From: Lacibacter sp. H407
GTDB taxonomy: Bacteria; Bacteroidota; Bacteroidia; Chitinophagales; Chitinophagaceae
NCBI RefSeq assembly: GCF_037892605.1
Contig: NZ_JBBKTU010000001.1
Span: forward strand, 1,116,001 to 1,180,000
DNA: 64,000 nt
Reading direction: 5' to 3'
The notes under the pieces were generated by a model that was given only the letters and a program-made list of their open reading frames with translations, was not told the origin of the DNA and did not search any database. The position numbers and the translations under genes are program-made. Positions 7,630 to 16,746 of the stretch are shown here, in pieces (within the stretch, counting starts at the first letter, position 1; each line of letters starts with the position of its first letter).

Positions 7630-7732
7630 TCTGATAATAGACTACCGTGTTGTGTTCTATTAAAATAGCAGTTTGAATGTATGCAACAGCCTCAGAGAGA
7701 CGAAATATCAATAACAACGGATAAATAAAATT

Positions 7733-7865
7733 CAGCAAGCCCCATCGGGGCAGCATATAATTGCATAAAATGAAAAACATGTCGCTCCTACGGAGCTATA
7801 TCTTGATCATTTGATTTTCTCTACTGACATATTCACCCCGATGGGGTTAGAAAAGTTTTTGCTGA
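7733..7865. repeat. Palindromic intergenic element with CCCCATCGGGG termini
   Basis: The left end cagcaagccccatcgggg (7733-7750) and the right end ccccgatggggttag...ttttgctg (7836-7864) are inverted copies, the right carrying about 11 extra bases. Between them sits a hairpin GCTCC-tac-GGAGC (7784-7796). It lies between the convergent dipeptidase and sensor-kinase genes. Short palindromes of this kind (GCCCCATnGGGGC with gtcgctcctacggagc) are widespread in Bacteroidota intergenic DNA. It is probably a REP/MITE-like element that may also end transcription from both sides. Confidence 0.7.
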
Positions 7866-7884
7866 GTAACACGTGCGTATTTTT

Positions 7885-10800
7885 TTATTTGCTGAGTGTT
7901 AACCGCCAATCTTGTGGTGTTACACCAAACTCCTGTTTAAATACCCGTGCAAAATAACCGGGATCGTTATAGCCGCAATCCAATGCAATGGTCGCAATAC
8001 TTACTGAAGGATTCGCCAATAATTCTTTGGCTTTGTTTAAACGAATGATACGGATAAACTTATTGGGCGAACAACCGGTAAGCGCTTCCAGTTTGCGATG
8101 CAATTGCGAGTGACTCATAAAGATCAGTTTGCACAACTGCTCCACACTAAATTCATAATTGGTGAAATTAGCTTCCACCAGTTCTCTTACTTTTTTTACA
8201 AACTCATGCTCGGCTTTTTCTTCTGCAACAATTTCTGTTCCTTCTGTTGATATAGTTTCAGCATTATCTGCTATGCCCATTTGTTTGCTGTAATACTCCT
8301 GCAAATTTTTCCGCAGCTCCAATAGTTTTTTAATACGCAGCAACAACTCCTCTTTATGAAACGGTTTTTCTAAATACACATCTGCACCTTTTTCCAGTCC
8401 TTCCAGTTTGCTTTGCATATCAGCTTTTGCCGTAAGCATAATGATAGGGATATGACTGGTACGTTCATCCTGCCGTAGTTTCCTGCACATTTCAAACCCA
8501 TCAATGAACGGCATCATTACATCAGTAATAATCAGATCAGGAATCATTTCAACAGCAATTTCAAATCCTTCTTTTCCATCTTTACCAACCGCCAGTTTAT
8601 ATTGGGGCAGGCAACTGGCAGTATAGGCCACAACATCTACATTATCTTCTACCAGTAAGATCAACGGTGTGGTTGCTGTTGTATGTTCATTGTTGATGAT
8701 AACAGGTTCCCGTCGTACAGAAACAGGTTCAATAGCAGGTTCTTTTGTAAATACAGGAACAGTTGCTGCAATATCTTCTGCATTTGCTTTTTGCAGGGGT
8801 AAAGTGATGGTAAACTCTGTACCTTTTGTTGCACCAACCGGCGGACTTTTAACAGCAATGGTTCCGTTCATGAGTTTTACCAGTTCTTTGGTAAGTGCAA
8901 GTCCAATACCCGTTCCTTCCGCTTTACGTGTATGGCTGTTATCCAGTTGATAAAAACGATCGAAGATGTGCTGCAACTGATTTTCAGGAATACCAATACC
9001 GGTGTCTTTTACTTTCAAAACCACAACAGTAGTACCGGGTTCTGCCGTTGCTTCCTGCGAAATACTTACATACACATTGCCCTTTGCCGGAGTAAACTTC
9101 AACGCATTGGATAAAAGATTGGTAATGATCTGCCGCAACTTTTCTGCATCATACGCAACCACCAATTCATCTGCATCCGCTAAAAAGTGAAATTGTTTTT
9201 GCTGACTTGCAGCCAATGATTGAAATGATTCCACCACATATCTTAAAAAATTGATCACATCACCTTTAACCAAATGCAGCGTCATCTTTCCATCTTCGAG
9301 CTTCGACAGATCAAGCATTTCATTTACAAGATTGAGTAAATGATTTCCGTTGCGAACGATCATATCCATTCCGCCATCGAGATGTTCTTCAGGCTTTTCT
9401 TTTACCTGTTGTGCCATTCCTAAAATAACGGTAAGTGGTGTGCGGAATTCATGGGTGATGTTCGCATACAGTTGTGTTTTCAGTGTATCTAATTCCTTTA
9501 CACGTTTTGCTTCCTGCTGCTCGTAATGTAATTGCGATTGCAGTTTCGCTTTATTGATCCTGAATAAAAAGTATGCTCTGGCTGCAAAGCCGATCAACAG
9601 CGCATAAAAAAGATAAGCCTTCCATGTTCGCCACCAAGGTGGCAGCACTCTTATCTGCAGTTCTTTTATTTTATCACTCCATACACCCTGACTGTTGCTG
9701 GCTTGTACTTTAAAAATATAATTGCCGGCCGGCAGATGTAAGTATGTAGCATTACGTCTTGTACCACTTTCTACCCAGTCTTTATCAATACCAACCAACT
9801 GGTAGCGGTATTTATTCTGATCGGGTGCCGTAAAATCAAGCGATGAAAATTCAAGCGTTAAAATATCCTGTGCGTGATTTAAGGTAATGGATGGAGCATA
9901 TTCGATCGTCTGTTTCAGTAGTCCGGTTTTATCATTGGGCAATACCACTTCATTACCTACTAAAACGCTTGTGATAAATACATTTGGTGAAATACCATTT
10001 TGCAAAACGGCTGCCGGATTAAAAACGTTTAGTCCGTTCACTCCGCCAAATGCCAGATCTCCGTTGGGAAGTTTTGCATAAGCGCCTGTATTAAACTCAT
10101 CGTCCTGCAAGCCCGACGCTTTTGTGAAATGCCGGAACAACCATTGGTCCTGTTTTTCTTTCTTACTATTCAGTAAACAAAAAATACCATTATTGGTACT
10201 GCCCCAAATATTTCCTGCACCATCAGTCAACAATCCATACACCACATTATTGCAAAGACCTTCTTTGGTAGTGATATGTGTAAATTGATCGGTTGTTTTA
10301 TTCAGGCGATTGAGACCGCCGCCTTTTGTTGCCACCCACAAAATAGTATTGTCGAATGCATCATTGATGATGCATGACACATGGCTGTAGTTCAACGCTG
10401 TTTTATCAGCAGCGTTTGTTTTGTACCATGTAATTTTTGGCGGTGCTGCAGCACTGAATTGAAAATTAATTTTTGCGAGGCCGTTTTCGGTTCCCGCCCA
10501 AAACACACCGGTTGCATCTTCATGCAAAGCATTTATCTGTGCACCTTTCAGCATCGGGTTGGCAGCATCGGTGTTGATTGTAATTTTTTTATACGCTCCT
10601 GTAAAAGGATTTAATACAATCAGCATTCCGCCAAGACCTGTAACCCATATATTGCCTTTGCTGTCTTCAAGTTTTGGTTCCCACAATTCTTCTTCCCTGT
10701 TAACATTGATCTTGTAAGTAGTTGAAACTTTTGTGACGATGTTTAATTTTTCAATTACTTCATCATAATTATTGGCACTGTAACCGCTTTTACGGCGCAA

Positions 10801-12012
10801 GCCCCAAATGGTAAAGTCTTTGCCCATAAAAAAATCACTGCCATCAAACAACAGCTTTTCTTCTTTACCGGATAAATTTTTTCCATCAATATCAAACCTT
10901 TTTAATTCGCCCCAGCCTCTTATAAAAACCTCGTTGTTTGGCAACCCCATTATTTTACGCACACTAAAACCACGATCAATATGATGAAATTTTTCCGTTT
11001 CGTTGCTGTACTTGCGCAAGCCGTAACCATTCGTGCCCACCCAAACAAGCCCCGAACGGTCTTTGTAAATTCTTGTTGGTGTTACTTCTGAAAAACTATA
11101 CAGTCTTGTTTGTTCAGGATCAACCGGGCTGCCCCGCTTCCAGTTTTTAATATCAAAAATTTCCAGCCTGCCCGAATCGGTGATGCCCAGCCAAAATCTT
11201 TTTTTATCCATTTCGTGAAAAAAAACTCTGCCATGACCTTTGACGATATCTTTTGAAAACAGCGGATAAGCGTTGGTATCCTGCACCTGGCTAAAGAAAA
11301 AGTCATCGGCCCACACACTGCCATCTGCAGCCGGAGCTGTTTGGCCAAATGCAAAACTGTTCTTCCGCCAAACAAGCGACAGATCGTTGGGCAGCAATTC
11401 ATAAACCTTATCAGAAATGATCCAGACTTTTTTACTGCCGTCCATATACATGCACGAAACATTTTGCGCCCCCGGTACCGTTAAATGTGTAATGACAGGT
11501 TGGGAATTGTTTTCCAGAAAATCATTGGGCAACGAAATAACATTTATACTCTTCTCCTGCGGAAATACAAGAAACCTTCCATCAGGCAGTTCAATGACCG
11601 GTAAAAAAACTTTATTGCCGGATAGGCTGTTGGCATTTTTGGGATTGTGTAAAATGCGCCGGAAACGATTACTGGTTTTATCGTAAATATTAATGCCATC
11701 ATCTGTACTTACCCAAAGCCTGCCTTTACTGTCTTCAAAAAGGCAGTAAACATTGTTATTGCTTATAGAGTAAGGATCGTAGCTGTCGTACGTGTACACT
11801 TTAAAGCTGTACCCATCGTAGCGGTTAAGCCCGTCTTTGGTACCAAACCACATGAAGCCATCTTTATCCTGCAGTATATCATACACATAACCTTGCGATA
11901 AACCATGAGAGGTGGTCAACTGCTTATACTTCAACTGACCCGAGACAGGCACAGCCAGCCAAACCCCAAAAAGGATCAGCAGCAGTTTAGACGTAATGTG
12001 GCTTGGGTGCAT
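7885..12012 (-). CDS. Hybrid two-component sensor kinase/response regulator with AraC-type output (HTCS)
   Basis: The product has 1375 residues and is a one-protein phosphorelay. In order: a signal peptide; many beta-propeller (Reg_prop) blades of the form GLxxxxVYxxxxDxxGxxWxGT up to about residue 690; a Y_Y_Y domain (about 720-785); a membrane helix (about 797-815); HisKA with H854 in NITHEFRTPL; HATPase (about 955-1075, NLLSNALKF and GTGIGLAL); a receiver with D1164 in IITDVMMP; and an AraC HTH (about 1280-1375). Such proteins sense periplasmic ligands, commonly oligosaccharides, and activate adjacent utilisation genes. No SusC/SusD pair is nearby, so the ligand and target are unclear. The divergent exported protein at 12239 and the dipeptidase are candidate targets by position. 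Confidence 0.95.
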   Translation of the reverse strand: MHPSHITSKLLLILFGVWLAVPVSGQLKYKQLTTSHGLSQGYVYDILQDKDGFMWFGTKDGLNRYDGYSFKVYTYDSYDPYSISNNNVYCLFEDSKGRLWVSTDDGINIYDKTSNRFRRILHNPKNANSLSGNKVFLPVIELPDGRFLVFPQEKSINVISLPNDFLENNSQPVITHLTVPGAQNVSCMYMDGSKKVWIISDKVYELLPNDLSLVWRKNSFAFGQTAPAADGSVWADDFFFSQVQDTNAYPLFSKDIVKGHGRVFFHEMDKKRFWLGITDSGRLEIFDIKNWKRGSPVDPEQTRLYSFSEVTPTRIYKDRSGLVWVGTNGYGLRKYSNETEKFHHIDRGFSVRKIMGLPNNEVFIRGWGELKRFDIDGKNLSGKEEKLLFDGSDFFMGKDFTIWGLRRKSGYSANNYDEVIEKLNIVTKVSTTYKINVNREEELWEPKLEDSKGNIWVTGLGGMLIVLNPFTGAYKKITINTDAANPMLKGAQINALHEDATGVFWAGTENGLAKINFQFSAAAPPKITWYKTNAADKTALNYSHVSCIINDAFDNTILWVATKGGGLNRLNKTTDQFTHITTKEGLCNNVVYGLLTDGAGNIWGSTNNGIFCLLNSKKEKQDQWLFRHFTKASGLQDDEFNTGAYAKLPNGDLAFGGVNGLNVFNPAAVLQNGISPNVFITSVLVGNEVVLPNDKTGLLKQTIEYAPSITLNHAQDILTLEFSSLDFTAPDQNKYRYQLVGIDKDWVESGTRRNATYLHLPAGNYIFKVQASNSQGVWSDKIKELQIRVLPPWWRTWKAYLFYALLIGFAARAYFLFRINKAKLQSQLHYEQQEAKRVKELDTLKTQLYANITHEFRTPLTVILGMAQQVKEKPEEHLDGGMDMIVRNGNHLLNLVNEMLDLSKLEDGKMTLHLVKGDVINFLRYVVESFQSLAASQQKQFHFLADADELVVAYDAEKLRQIITNLLSNALKFTPAKGNVYVSISQEATAEPGTTVVVLKVKDTGIGIPENQLQHIFDRFYQLDNSHTRKAEGTGIGLALTKELVKLMNGTIAVKSPPVGATKGTEFTITLPLQKANAEDIAATVPVFTKEPAIEPVSVRREPVIINNEHTTATTPLILLVEDNVDVVAYTASCLPQYKLAVGKDGKEGFEIAVEMIPDLIITDVMMPFIDGFEMCRKLRQDERTSHIPIIMLTAKADMQSKLEGLEKGADVYLEKPFHKEELLLRIKKLLELRKNLQEYYSKQMGIADNAETISTEGTEIVAEEKAEHEFVKKVRELVEANFTNYEFSVEQLCKLIFMSHSQLHRKLEALTGCSPNKFIRIIRLNKAKELLANPSVSIATIALDCGYNDPGYFARVFKQEFGVTPQDWRLTLSK

Positions 12013-12238
12013 TTGCTTATAAAGATAAACGAAGCCTTATTTTTTACTGCACTTGTCTTTTGCTAAAGCACTTGTTTCCGCACAGAATGATGAATTTATC
12101 CTGCTGCTGCACAATTTGTCCTGTTGATTGAAGAGAAACTGAAGTTGAATGGTTGATTTGTACTCACAAAAAATCTGGTTTGAATGGAGCTTTGAGAGAC
12201 CCCATTATTACATTGTTCCTAAACCAAAACAAATTTGT

Positions 12239-12979
12239 ATGAAACAGAAACTTGTTACAAAGCTCAGCGCAAGCTTGCTGATGCTCTTGATTTCTTTTGC
12301 CGGCATCAGCCAAACCAAAAACGTAATATCTACACACCGGGTATTTCCTAAAATTGACAAGATCGCAGAATTTGAAAAGGCCGTTGCCAACCATGCCCAA
12401 AAATATCATTCCGGCGATAATCATTGGCGTGTGTTTGCCATTCAATCGGGACCGGATCTTGGCGGATATCATATCACCGAAGGTCCAAAGAGCTGGGAGA
12501 GTGAAGATGCAAGGGGCGACATCAGTCCCGAACATCAAAACGACTGGAATAAAAATGTAGCGGTCTATTTAACTGACAAGCAGAGCGGCGGCTATTCCGT
12601 TTACCAGGAATCGTTAAGCACCATTGCGCTGGGCGATTTTACTGAGAAGATCCAGATCACACATGTATACCCAAAACCGGGGCAAAATGATAATGTGGTA
12701 GCCATTCTTAAGAAAATAAAAAAAGCATGGGAGGCTTCAGGTGTAACTGTTGCTGTGTATGTAAGCAGTTCTTCCGGCCCATCGCAATATACCTTAACAA
12801 CAAGGTATAAGCAGGGATTGAAGGAACGGGCTGTTGGTTTCCGCAAACCGTTTAAAGAAGTGTATGAAACTGCAAACGGTGAAGGTTCTTATGAACAGTA
12901 CCTAAAAGATATAGCCGAGTACACACAGGAAAGCTGGAGCGAATTACTTTTTATGCGCAAAGACCTCAGTTCAAAATAA
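12239..12979 (+). CDS. Exported protein of unknown function
   Basis: The product has 246 residues when started at 12239, where a good signal peptide begins (KLSASLLMLLISFAGISQ). The frame stays open to an ATG at 12149, but those 30 extra residues would bury the signal, so I prefer 12239. The mature part is hydrophilic, with two similar halves: an early THRVFPKIDKIAEFEKAV and a later THVYPKPGQNDNVVAIL both look like the first strand and helix of ABM/dimeric alpha-beta barrel domains. That suggests a tandem ferredoxin-like fold, an inference from pattern only. It is divergent from the hybrid sensor kinase across 226 bases. Confidence 0.6.
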   Translation: MKQKLVTKLSASLLMLLISFAGISQTKNVISTHRVFPKIDKIAEFEKAVANHAQKYHSGDNHWRVFAIQSGPDLGGYHITEGPKSWESEDARGDISPEHQNDWNKNVAVYLTDKQSGGYSVYQESLSTIALGDFTEKIQITHVYPKPGQNDNVVAILKKIKKAWEASGVTVAVYVSSSSGPSQYTLTTRYKQGLKERAVGFRKPFKEVYETANGEGSYEQYLKDIAEYTQESWSELLFMRKDLSSK

Positions 12980-13101
12980 CCCTTTTTCCATGTTGATAGT
13001 TAAACAACCTCATCATTTCGATTAGTGGTGGGGTTTGTTTTTTCCAAAATCCTTTCAAAAAAAGTCGCTTATACCGAACACACATTTTAATGCAGATTTT
13101 C

Positions 13102-13121
13102 TGTAACTGCATACAGTTACA
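13102..13121. promoter_or_regulatory. Perfect inverted repeat TGTAACTG-cata-CAGTTACA
   Basis: Eight-base arms separated by four bases lie 74 bases upstream of the DUF1624 gene at 13196. The size and symmetry fit an operator for a dimeric repressor, or an RNA hairpin in the leader. No T-run follows, which argues against a terminator. No second copy was noticed in the window. Confidence 0.45.
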
Positions 13122-13195
13122 TGCTTTGTGATGTGAGTGAGGGAGCCGAAGGCATGACCGCAGGCAGGAACTGCTAAAACCAACCAACCAACTTC

Positions 13196-14371
13196 ATGAA
13201 CGAAATCAAAACAAAACCCAGAATAGAATCTATTGACCTGTTGAAAGGTTTAGTAATGGTCATCATGGCGCTCGACCATGTGCGGGATTATTTTCATTAT
13301 TCCGCACCGTTTTTTAATCCTACCGATCCAACCCAAACAACACTGGCTATTTTCTTTACCAGATTCATCACTCATTTTTGTGCACCCGCATTTAGTTTTT
13401 TGGCAGGGCTTTCTGCCTTTATGATTGGCAAAAGAAAATCACCCGCTGAATTATCCGTGTTCTTACTTAAACGTGGGCTCTGGTTAATTTTTATCGAACT
13501 AACCATTGTATCCTTTGCATGGTCTTTTAACCCTGAATTCAGTCGCACCGGATTAGTGGTAATATGGGTGCTTGGCATGAGTATGATTGCATTGGCTGGT
13601 CTTATTCATCTACCCAAAAATATCATCCTGCTATTTAGCATTATCATCATTTTCGGGCACAACCTGTTGGATAGCATTGATATAAAAGACAATATACTTT
13701 GGTCGCTCCTGCATCAACCTGGTCTTCTTTGGAGTGATGGAACTCATGCTATCCTCGTTGGCTATCCCATCATACCCTGGATAGCAGTTATGTCATTAGG
13801 GTATTGCTTTGGGTCGTTATATGACAACAGTTTTGACGCCTTCAAAAGGAAGAGAATTTTGAACGGCCTGGGTTTAGGAAGCATTTTACTTTTCTTTCTT
13901 CTGATAACAATCCATGCTTATGGCGATCCTGTGAAGTGGACAAACTATGGATATACAGTAAAGACAGTGATGTCAATTTTCAACGTTAGCAAGTATCCAC
14001 CTTCTTTGTTGTATTTGCTGGTAACATTGGGCGGAGCATTTCTTTTTCTTGCCCATGCCGAAAAGTTAAAAGGCAAAGTCGTTAATTTCTTTTGCGTATT
14101 TGGCCGGGTGCCATTTTTTTACTACATCATTCATCTTTATCTCATTCATGCATTAGCGCTGTTGGCTGCTGAGCTTACCGGTTTTGGCTGGCAGTCTATG
14201 ATTTTAGTCAAACACTTTAGAAAAGGAGAAGCGTTAACGGGTTATGGCTTTAATTTGATAACCGTTTACCTGATTTGGTTTTTGGTTATCGTATTGCTTT
14301 ATCCGCTATGCAAAAAATTTGACGCCTATAAACAAGCCCACAAAGAAAAATGGTGGCTGAGTTATTTGTAA
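13196..14371 (+). CDS. DUF1624 / HGSNAT-like integral membrane protein (copy 1)
   Basis: The product has 391 residues with about ten hydrophobic segments. The N-terminal signature SIDLLKGLVMVIMALDHVRDYF defines the DUF1624/heparan-alpha-glucosaminide N-acetyltransferase-like family, with the conserved DH pair in the first helix and THFCAPAFSFLAG in the second. Characterised relatives transfer acetyl groups from cytosolic acetyl-CoA to extracytoplasmic sugars; the bacterial substrate is unknown. A paralogue at 19260 shares the layout and an identical C-terminal tail, YKQAHKEKWWLSYL. It is followed by a second membrane protein gene after 74 bases. Confidence 0.85.
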   Translation: MNEIKTKPRIESIDLLKGLVMVIMALDHVRDYFHYSAPFFNPTDPTQTTLAIFFTRFITHFCAPAFSFLAGLSAFMIGKRKSPAELSVFLLKRGLWLIFIELTIVSFAWSFNPEFSRTGLVVIWVLGMSMIALAGLIHLPKNIILLFSIIIIFGHNLLDSIDIKDNILWSLLHQPGLLWSDGTHAILVGYPIIPWIAVMSLGYCFGSLYDNSFDAFKRKRILNGLGLGSILLFFLLITIHAYGDPVKWTNYGYTVKTVMSIFNVSKYPPSLLYLLVTLGGAFLFLAHAEKLKGKVVNFFCVFGRVPFFYYIIHLYLIHALALLAAELTGFGWQSMILVKHFRKGEALTGYGFNLITVYLIWFLVIVLLYPLCKKFDAYKQAHKEKWWLSYL

Positions 14372-14445
14372 AAAAAGAAATTATAATAAGTGAAACCAAG
14401 GCTGAGAGCGGGGTAGGTAAATAGTTATTTTAAACAACTAAAAAC

Positions 14446-15198
14446 ATGAAAAAAATCTTATTCCCACACATTGAAAAATGGTTCCTCTTATTTATTCCCT
14501 TAGTAATCATTGGCTTTTATCCCGGCTATTGGAGTAAGATAACTGATAACAAAACAACGATACTACATGTTCATACCTTCTTTATGTGTTTATGGGTAAT
14601 TATGAGTATTGTACAACCTTGGTTGATCATGAGGAAGAAGACCAGCATTCATAAAATTGTTGGCAAAATAAGTTATGTGTTGATTCCCTTAATCGTAATA
14701 TCCGGTTACATGCTTATTCAGGCCCGCTACGAACGAATACTTCTTCGCATTCAAAATGAAGTAGCAACGGGGAAATTGAACATTACAACTGAGGAGGTAC
14801 TTAACAGAGTAGCCGGTTCACAACGGCTTGGAATTATTTTCCTTCTTATGCTCGTTATCTTTTACATACTGGCCATTGCCAATCGCAAACGGTTTCTCCA
14901 TCATGCAACGTATATGATAGGTGCCATATTTACTTCCATTGATCCTGCTTTAGCCCGCATGATTGGTCATTGGGCAAAAGCCAATAATATAGAGCCTAAC
15001 TTTTTTGTTGAATATAGTTCGCAACTGTTCGCACTCATTCTATTGCTTGCCCTTGCTGTTTACCAACGTTCGAAAAAACAATCGCTGCAACCAATATTGA
15101 TCGTGATTGGTATTTATGTAATTAGTTTTTTGATCGTTGATTTTGCAGGCAATACTGCTGCCTGGCAATGGTTTGCGGAAAGCTTTTTATTTCGTTAG
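14446..15198 (+). CDS. Polytopic membrane protein, distantly DUF2306-like
   Basis: The product has 250 residues with about seven hydrophobic segments. The arrangement LHVHTFFMCLWV, then IHKIVGKISYV, then HHATYMIGA mirrors the histidine placement of DUF2306 proteins (a helix with H, an amphipathic H-R/K-x-x-GK-x-Y loop, then a QHxxMMI loop), two clearer examples of which lie at 17902 and 33961. The histidines could coordinate haem or metal in the membrane, but this is speculation. Its stop is 18 bases from the start of the amine oxidase gene, so the two are probably co-transcribed. Confidence 0.6.
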   Translation: MKKILFPHIEKWFLLFIPLVIIGFYPGYWSKITDNKTTILHVHTFFMCLWVIMSIVQPWLIMRKKTSIHKIVGKISYVLIPLIVISGYMLIQARYERILLRIQNEVATGKLNITTEEVLNRVAGSQRLGIIFLLMLVIFYILAIANRKRFLHHATYMIGAIFTSIDPALARMIGHWAKANNIEPNFFVEYSSQLFALILLLALAVYQRSKKQSLQPILIVIGIYVISFLIVDFAGNTAAWQWFAESFLFR

Positions 15199-15216
15199 TC
15201 AATAAAATAGTTATTC

Positions 15217-16665
15217 GTGAATCGTAGAAACTTTATAAAAACTTCCACTATTGCAAGCGCAGGTGTTTTGCTGCCGATTAGTGTAGCTGCATCTGGCCAA
15301 AAAACAAAGAAGAAAGTAATTGTGCTTGGTGCTGGCCTTGCTGGTTTAACTGCCGCATGGGAACTCGTACAAGCCGGTCATGAGGTGATCGTGATTGAAG
15401 CAAGAAATCGGTCTGGTGGCCGTGTACTAACACTTCGGGAAGGTTTTACTTCAGGATTAACAGCTGAAGCCGGCGCTATGAGTTTCAACGATAATTATTT
15501 CAACCTGCTTCGTTATGTGAAACTTTTCAATATTCCGTACGAATCGCTGAAAGCCCCTGCTATACGGAGTATTGGAGGAAATACAGTCTATCATTTGCGT
15601 GGCAAGCGAATTGTTCCGGTTAACGGCAAAATAGATTGGCCCTATGAACTAAAACCGGAGGAACGGGAGGATAGTATCACCAACAGGTACATTCAGCCTT
15701 TACTGGAAGGTGTGGATGATGTATCTATTTCCAATTCACTGTACAACTGGGCCCGTTCAATTGACAACAAGACATTGCTTCAGCTTGTTGCAGAAAATGG
15801 TGCGTCTGCAGGTGCTCAGGAAATTATTCGTGTAACAACCTGGTATTGTGACCGGCAGGGATTGGCTTCGGCTGCAGCGAATCTGTTACCCGTATTACAG
15901 AGTGCCAAAAGTAAAGATGTGTACAGCTTCCCCGGCGGAGTTGATCGTTTATCCTCTGCATTTGCAATTAGATTGGGAGAACGAATTCATTTTAATACTG
16001 AGGTGGTGAGTATAAAAAATGTCCCCAATAATGTAGAAGTAACTGTTACTGCAGCCGGTAAGCAAGAAAGCATTCGTGCAGACCGCATTGTATGCACAAT
16101 TCCTTTTTCAGTTTTGCGAAACATTAATATCTCGCCTTCCTTATCCACCTTCAAAAAAGAGATCATTGCCGGGCTGCATTACACACCGGCAACCCGTGTG
16201 TTCATGGAAGTAAAGAAAAGATTTTGGGAAGACAATGGAGAGAATGGTTCAGCTATGACTGATCTCCCTATAGGCCAAGTACAAAAACATCCAATGATCA
16301 AAACAGGAAAAGAAGGAGAAAGAGCTATCCTTGAAGGTCATGCACGTGGGCAGGATGCTTTGCAACTTGACAAGATGTCGAATGACGACAGATTAAAATT
16401 CACACTTGAACAGATGAGCAAAGTTCACCCTGACGTTTCCGACTACTACGAGGGTGGAATTTCAAAGAGTTGGCAGCTTGACCCTTATTCGCTTGGAGCA
16501 TATTCGTTATTTCTTCCCGGCCAAATTACTTCATGGCTGCCTGAAATCATCCGACCAGAAGGTCGTATACATTTTGCCGGAGAACATACTTCTATATACT
16601 CAGGAAGTATGGAAGGTGCGGTTGAATCGGGTGCACGTGCAGCAAAGGAGATTAACGAAGTGTAA
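15217..16665 (+). CDS. Tat-exported flavin amine oxidase
   Basis: The product has 482 residues and starts with GTG at 15217. That start gives a twin-arginine signal, NRRNFIKTSTIASAGVLL, so the folded flavoprotein is probably exported. The FAD dinucleotide motif VLGAGLAGLTAAWEL is followed by IEARNRSGGRV, and the C-terminal FAD signature HFAGEHTS...GSMEGAVESG is intact. Relatives oxidise primary amines, polyamines or L-amino acids to aldehydes or keto acids with H2O2 release. The substrate is not readable. Nearby carbamoylase, deiminase and permease genes fit use of nitrogen compounds. Confidence 0.9.
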   Translation: MNRRNFIKTSTIASAGVLLPISVAASGQKTKKKVIVLGAGLAGLTAAWELVQAGHEVIVIEARNRSGGRVLTLREGFTSGLTAEAGAMSFNDNYFNLLRYVKLFNIPYESLKAPAIRSIGGNTVYHLRGKRIVPVNGKIDWPYELKPEEREDSITNRYIQPLLEGVDDVSISNSLYNWARSIDNKTLLQLVAENGASAGAQEIIRVTTWYCDRQGLASAAANLLPVLQSAKSKDVYSFPGGVDRLSSAFAIRLGERIHFNTEVVSIKNVPNNVEVTVTAAGKQESIRADRIVCTIPFSVLRNINISPSLSTFKKEIIAGLHYTPATRVFMEVKKRFWEDNGENGSAMTDLPIGQVQKHPMIKTGKEGERAILEGHARGQDALQLDKMSNDDRLKFTLEQMSKVHPDVSDYYEGGISKSWQLDPYSLGAYSLFLPGQITSWLPEIIRPEGRIHFAGEHTSIYSGSMEGAVESGARAAKEINEV

Positions 16666-16699
16666 GAGGATATTCTGATCCGGCATACGCTGCCGTGGG

Positions 16700-16715
16700 T
16701 TCGTGAAGACACGAA
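16700..16715. repeat. Hairpin TTCGTG-aaga-CACGAA, copy 1
   Basis: This perfect 6-base stem with an AAGA loop lies between the amine oxidase and DUF3500 genes. An identical 16-mer occurs at 20467-20482, again in a gap after a membrane or redox gene. It belongs to the dispersed CACGAA/TTCGTG repeat family described for 32-106 and 25182-25270. Confidence 0.55.
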
Positions 16716-16746
16716 ACACAGATATAGAAAAAGAAAAAAGAACAAA

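Noticed and set aside
12992-13042. Intrinsic terminator after the exported protein at 12239
   Set aside because: A T-run follows aacctcatca/tggtggggttt, but the stem has several mismatches and bulges; not convincing enough to list.
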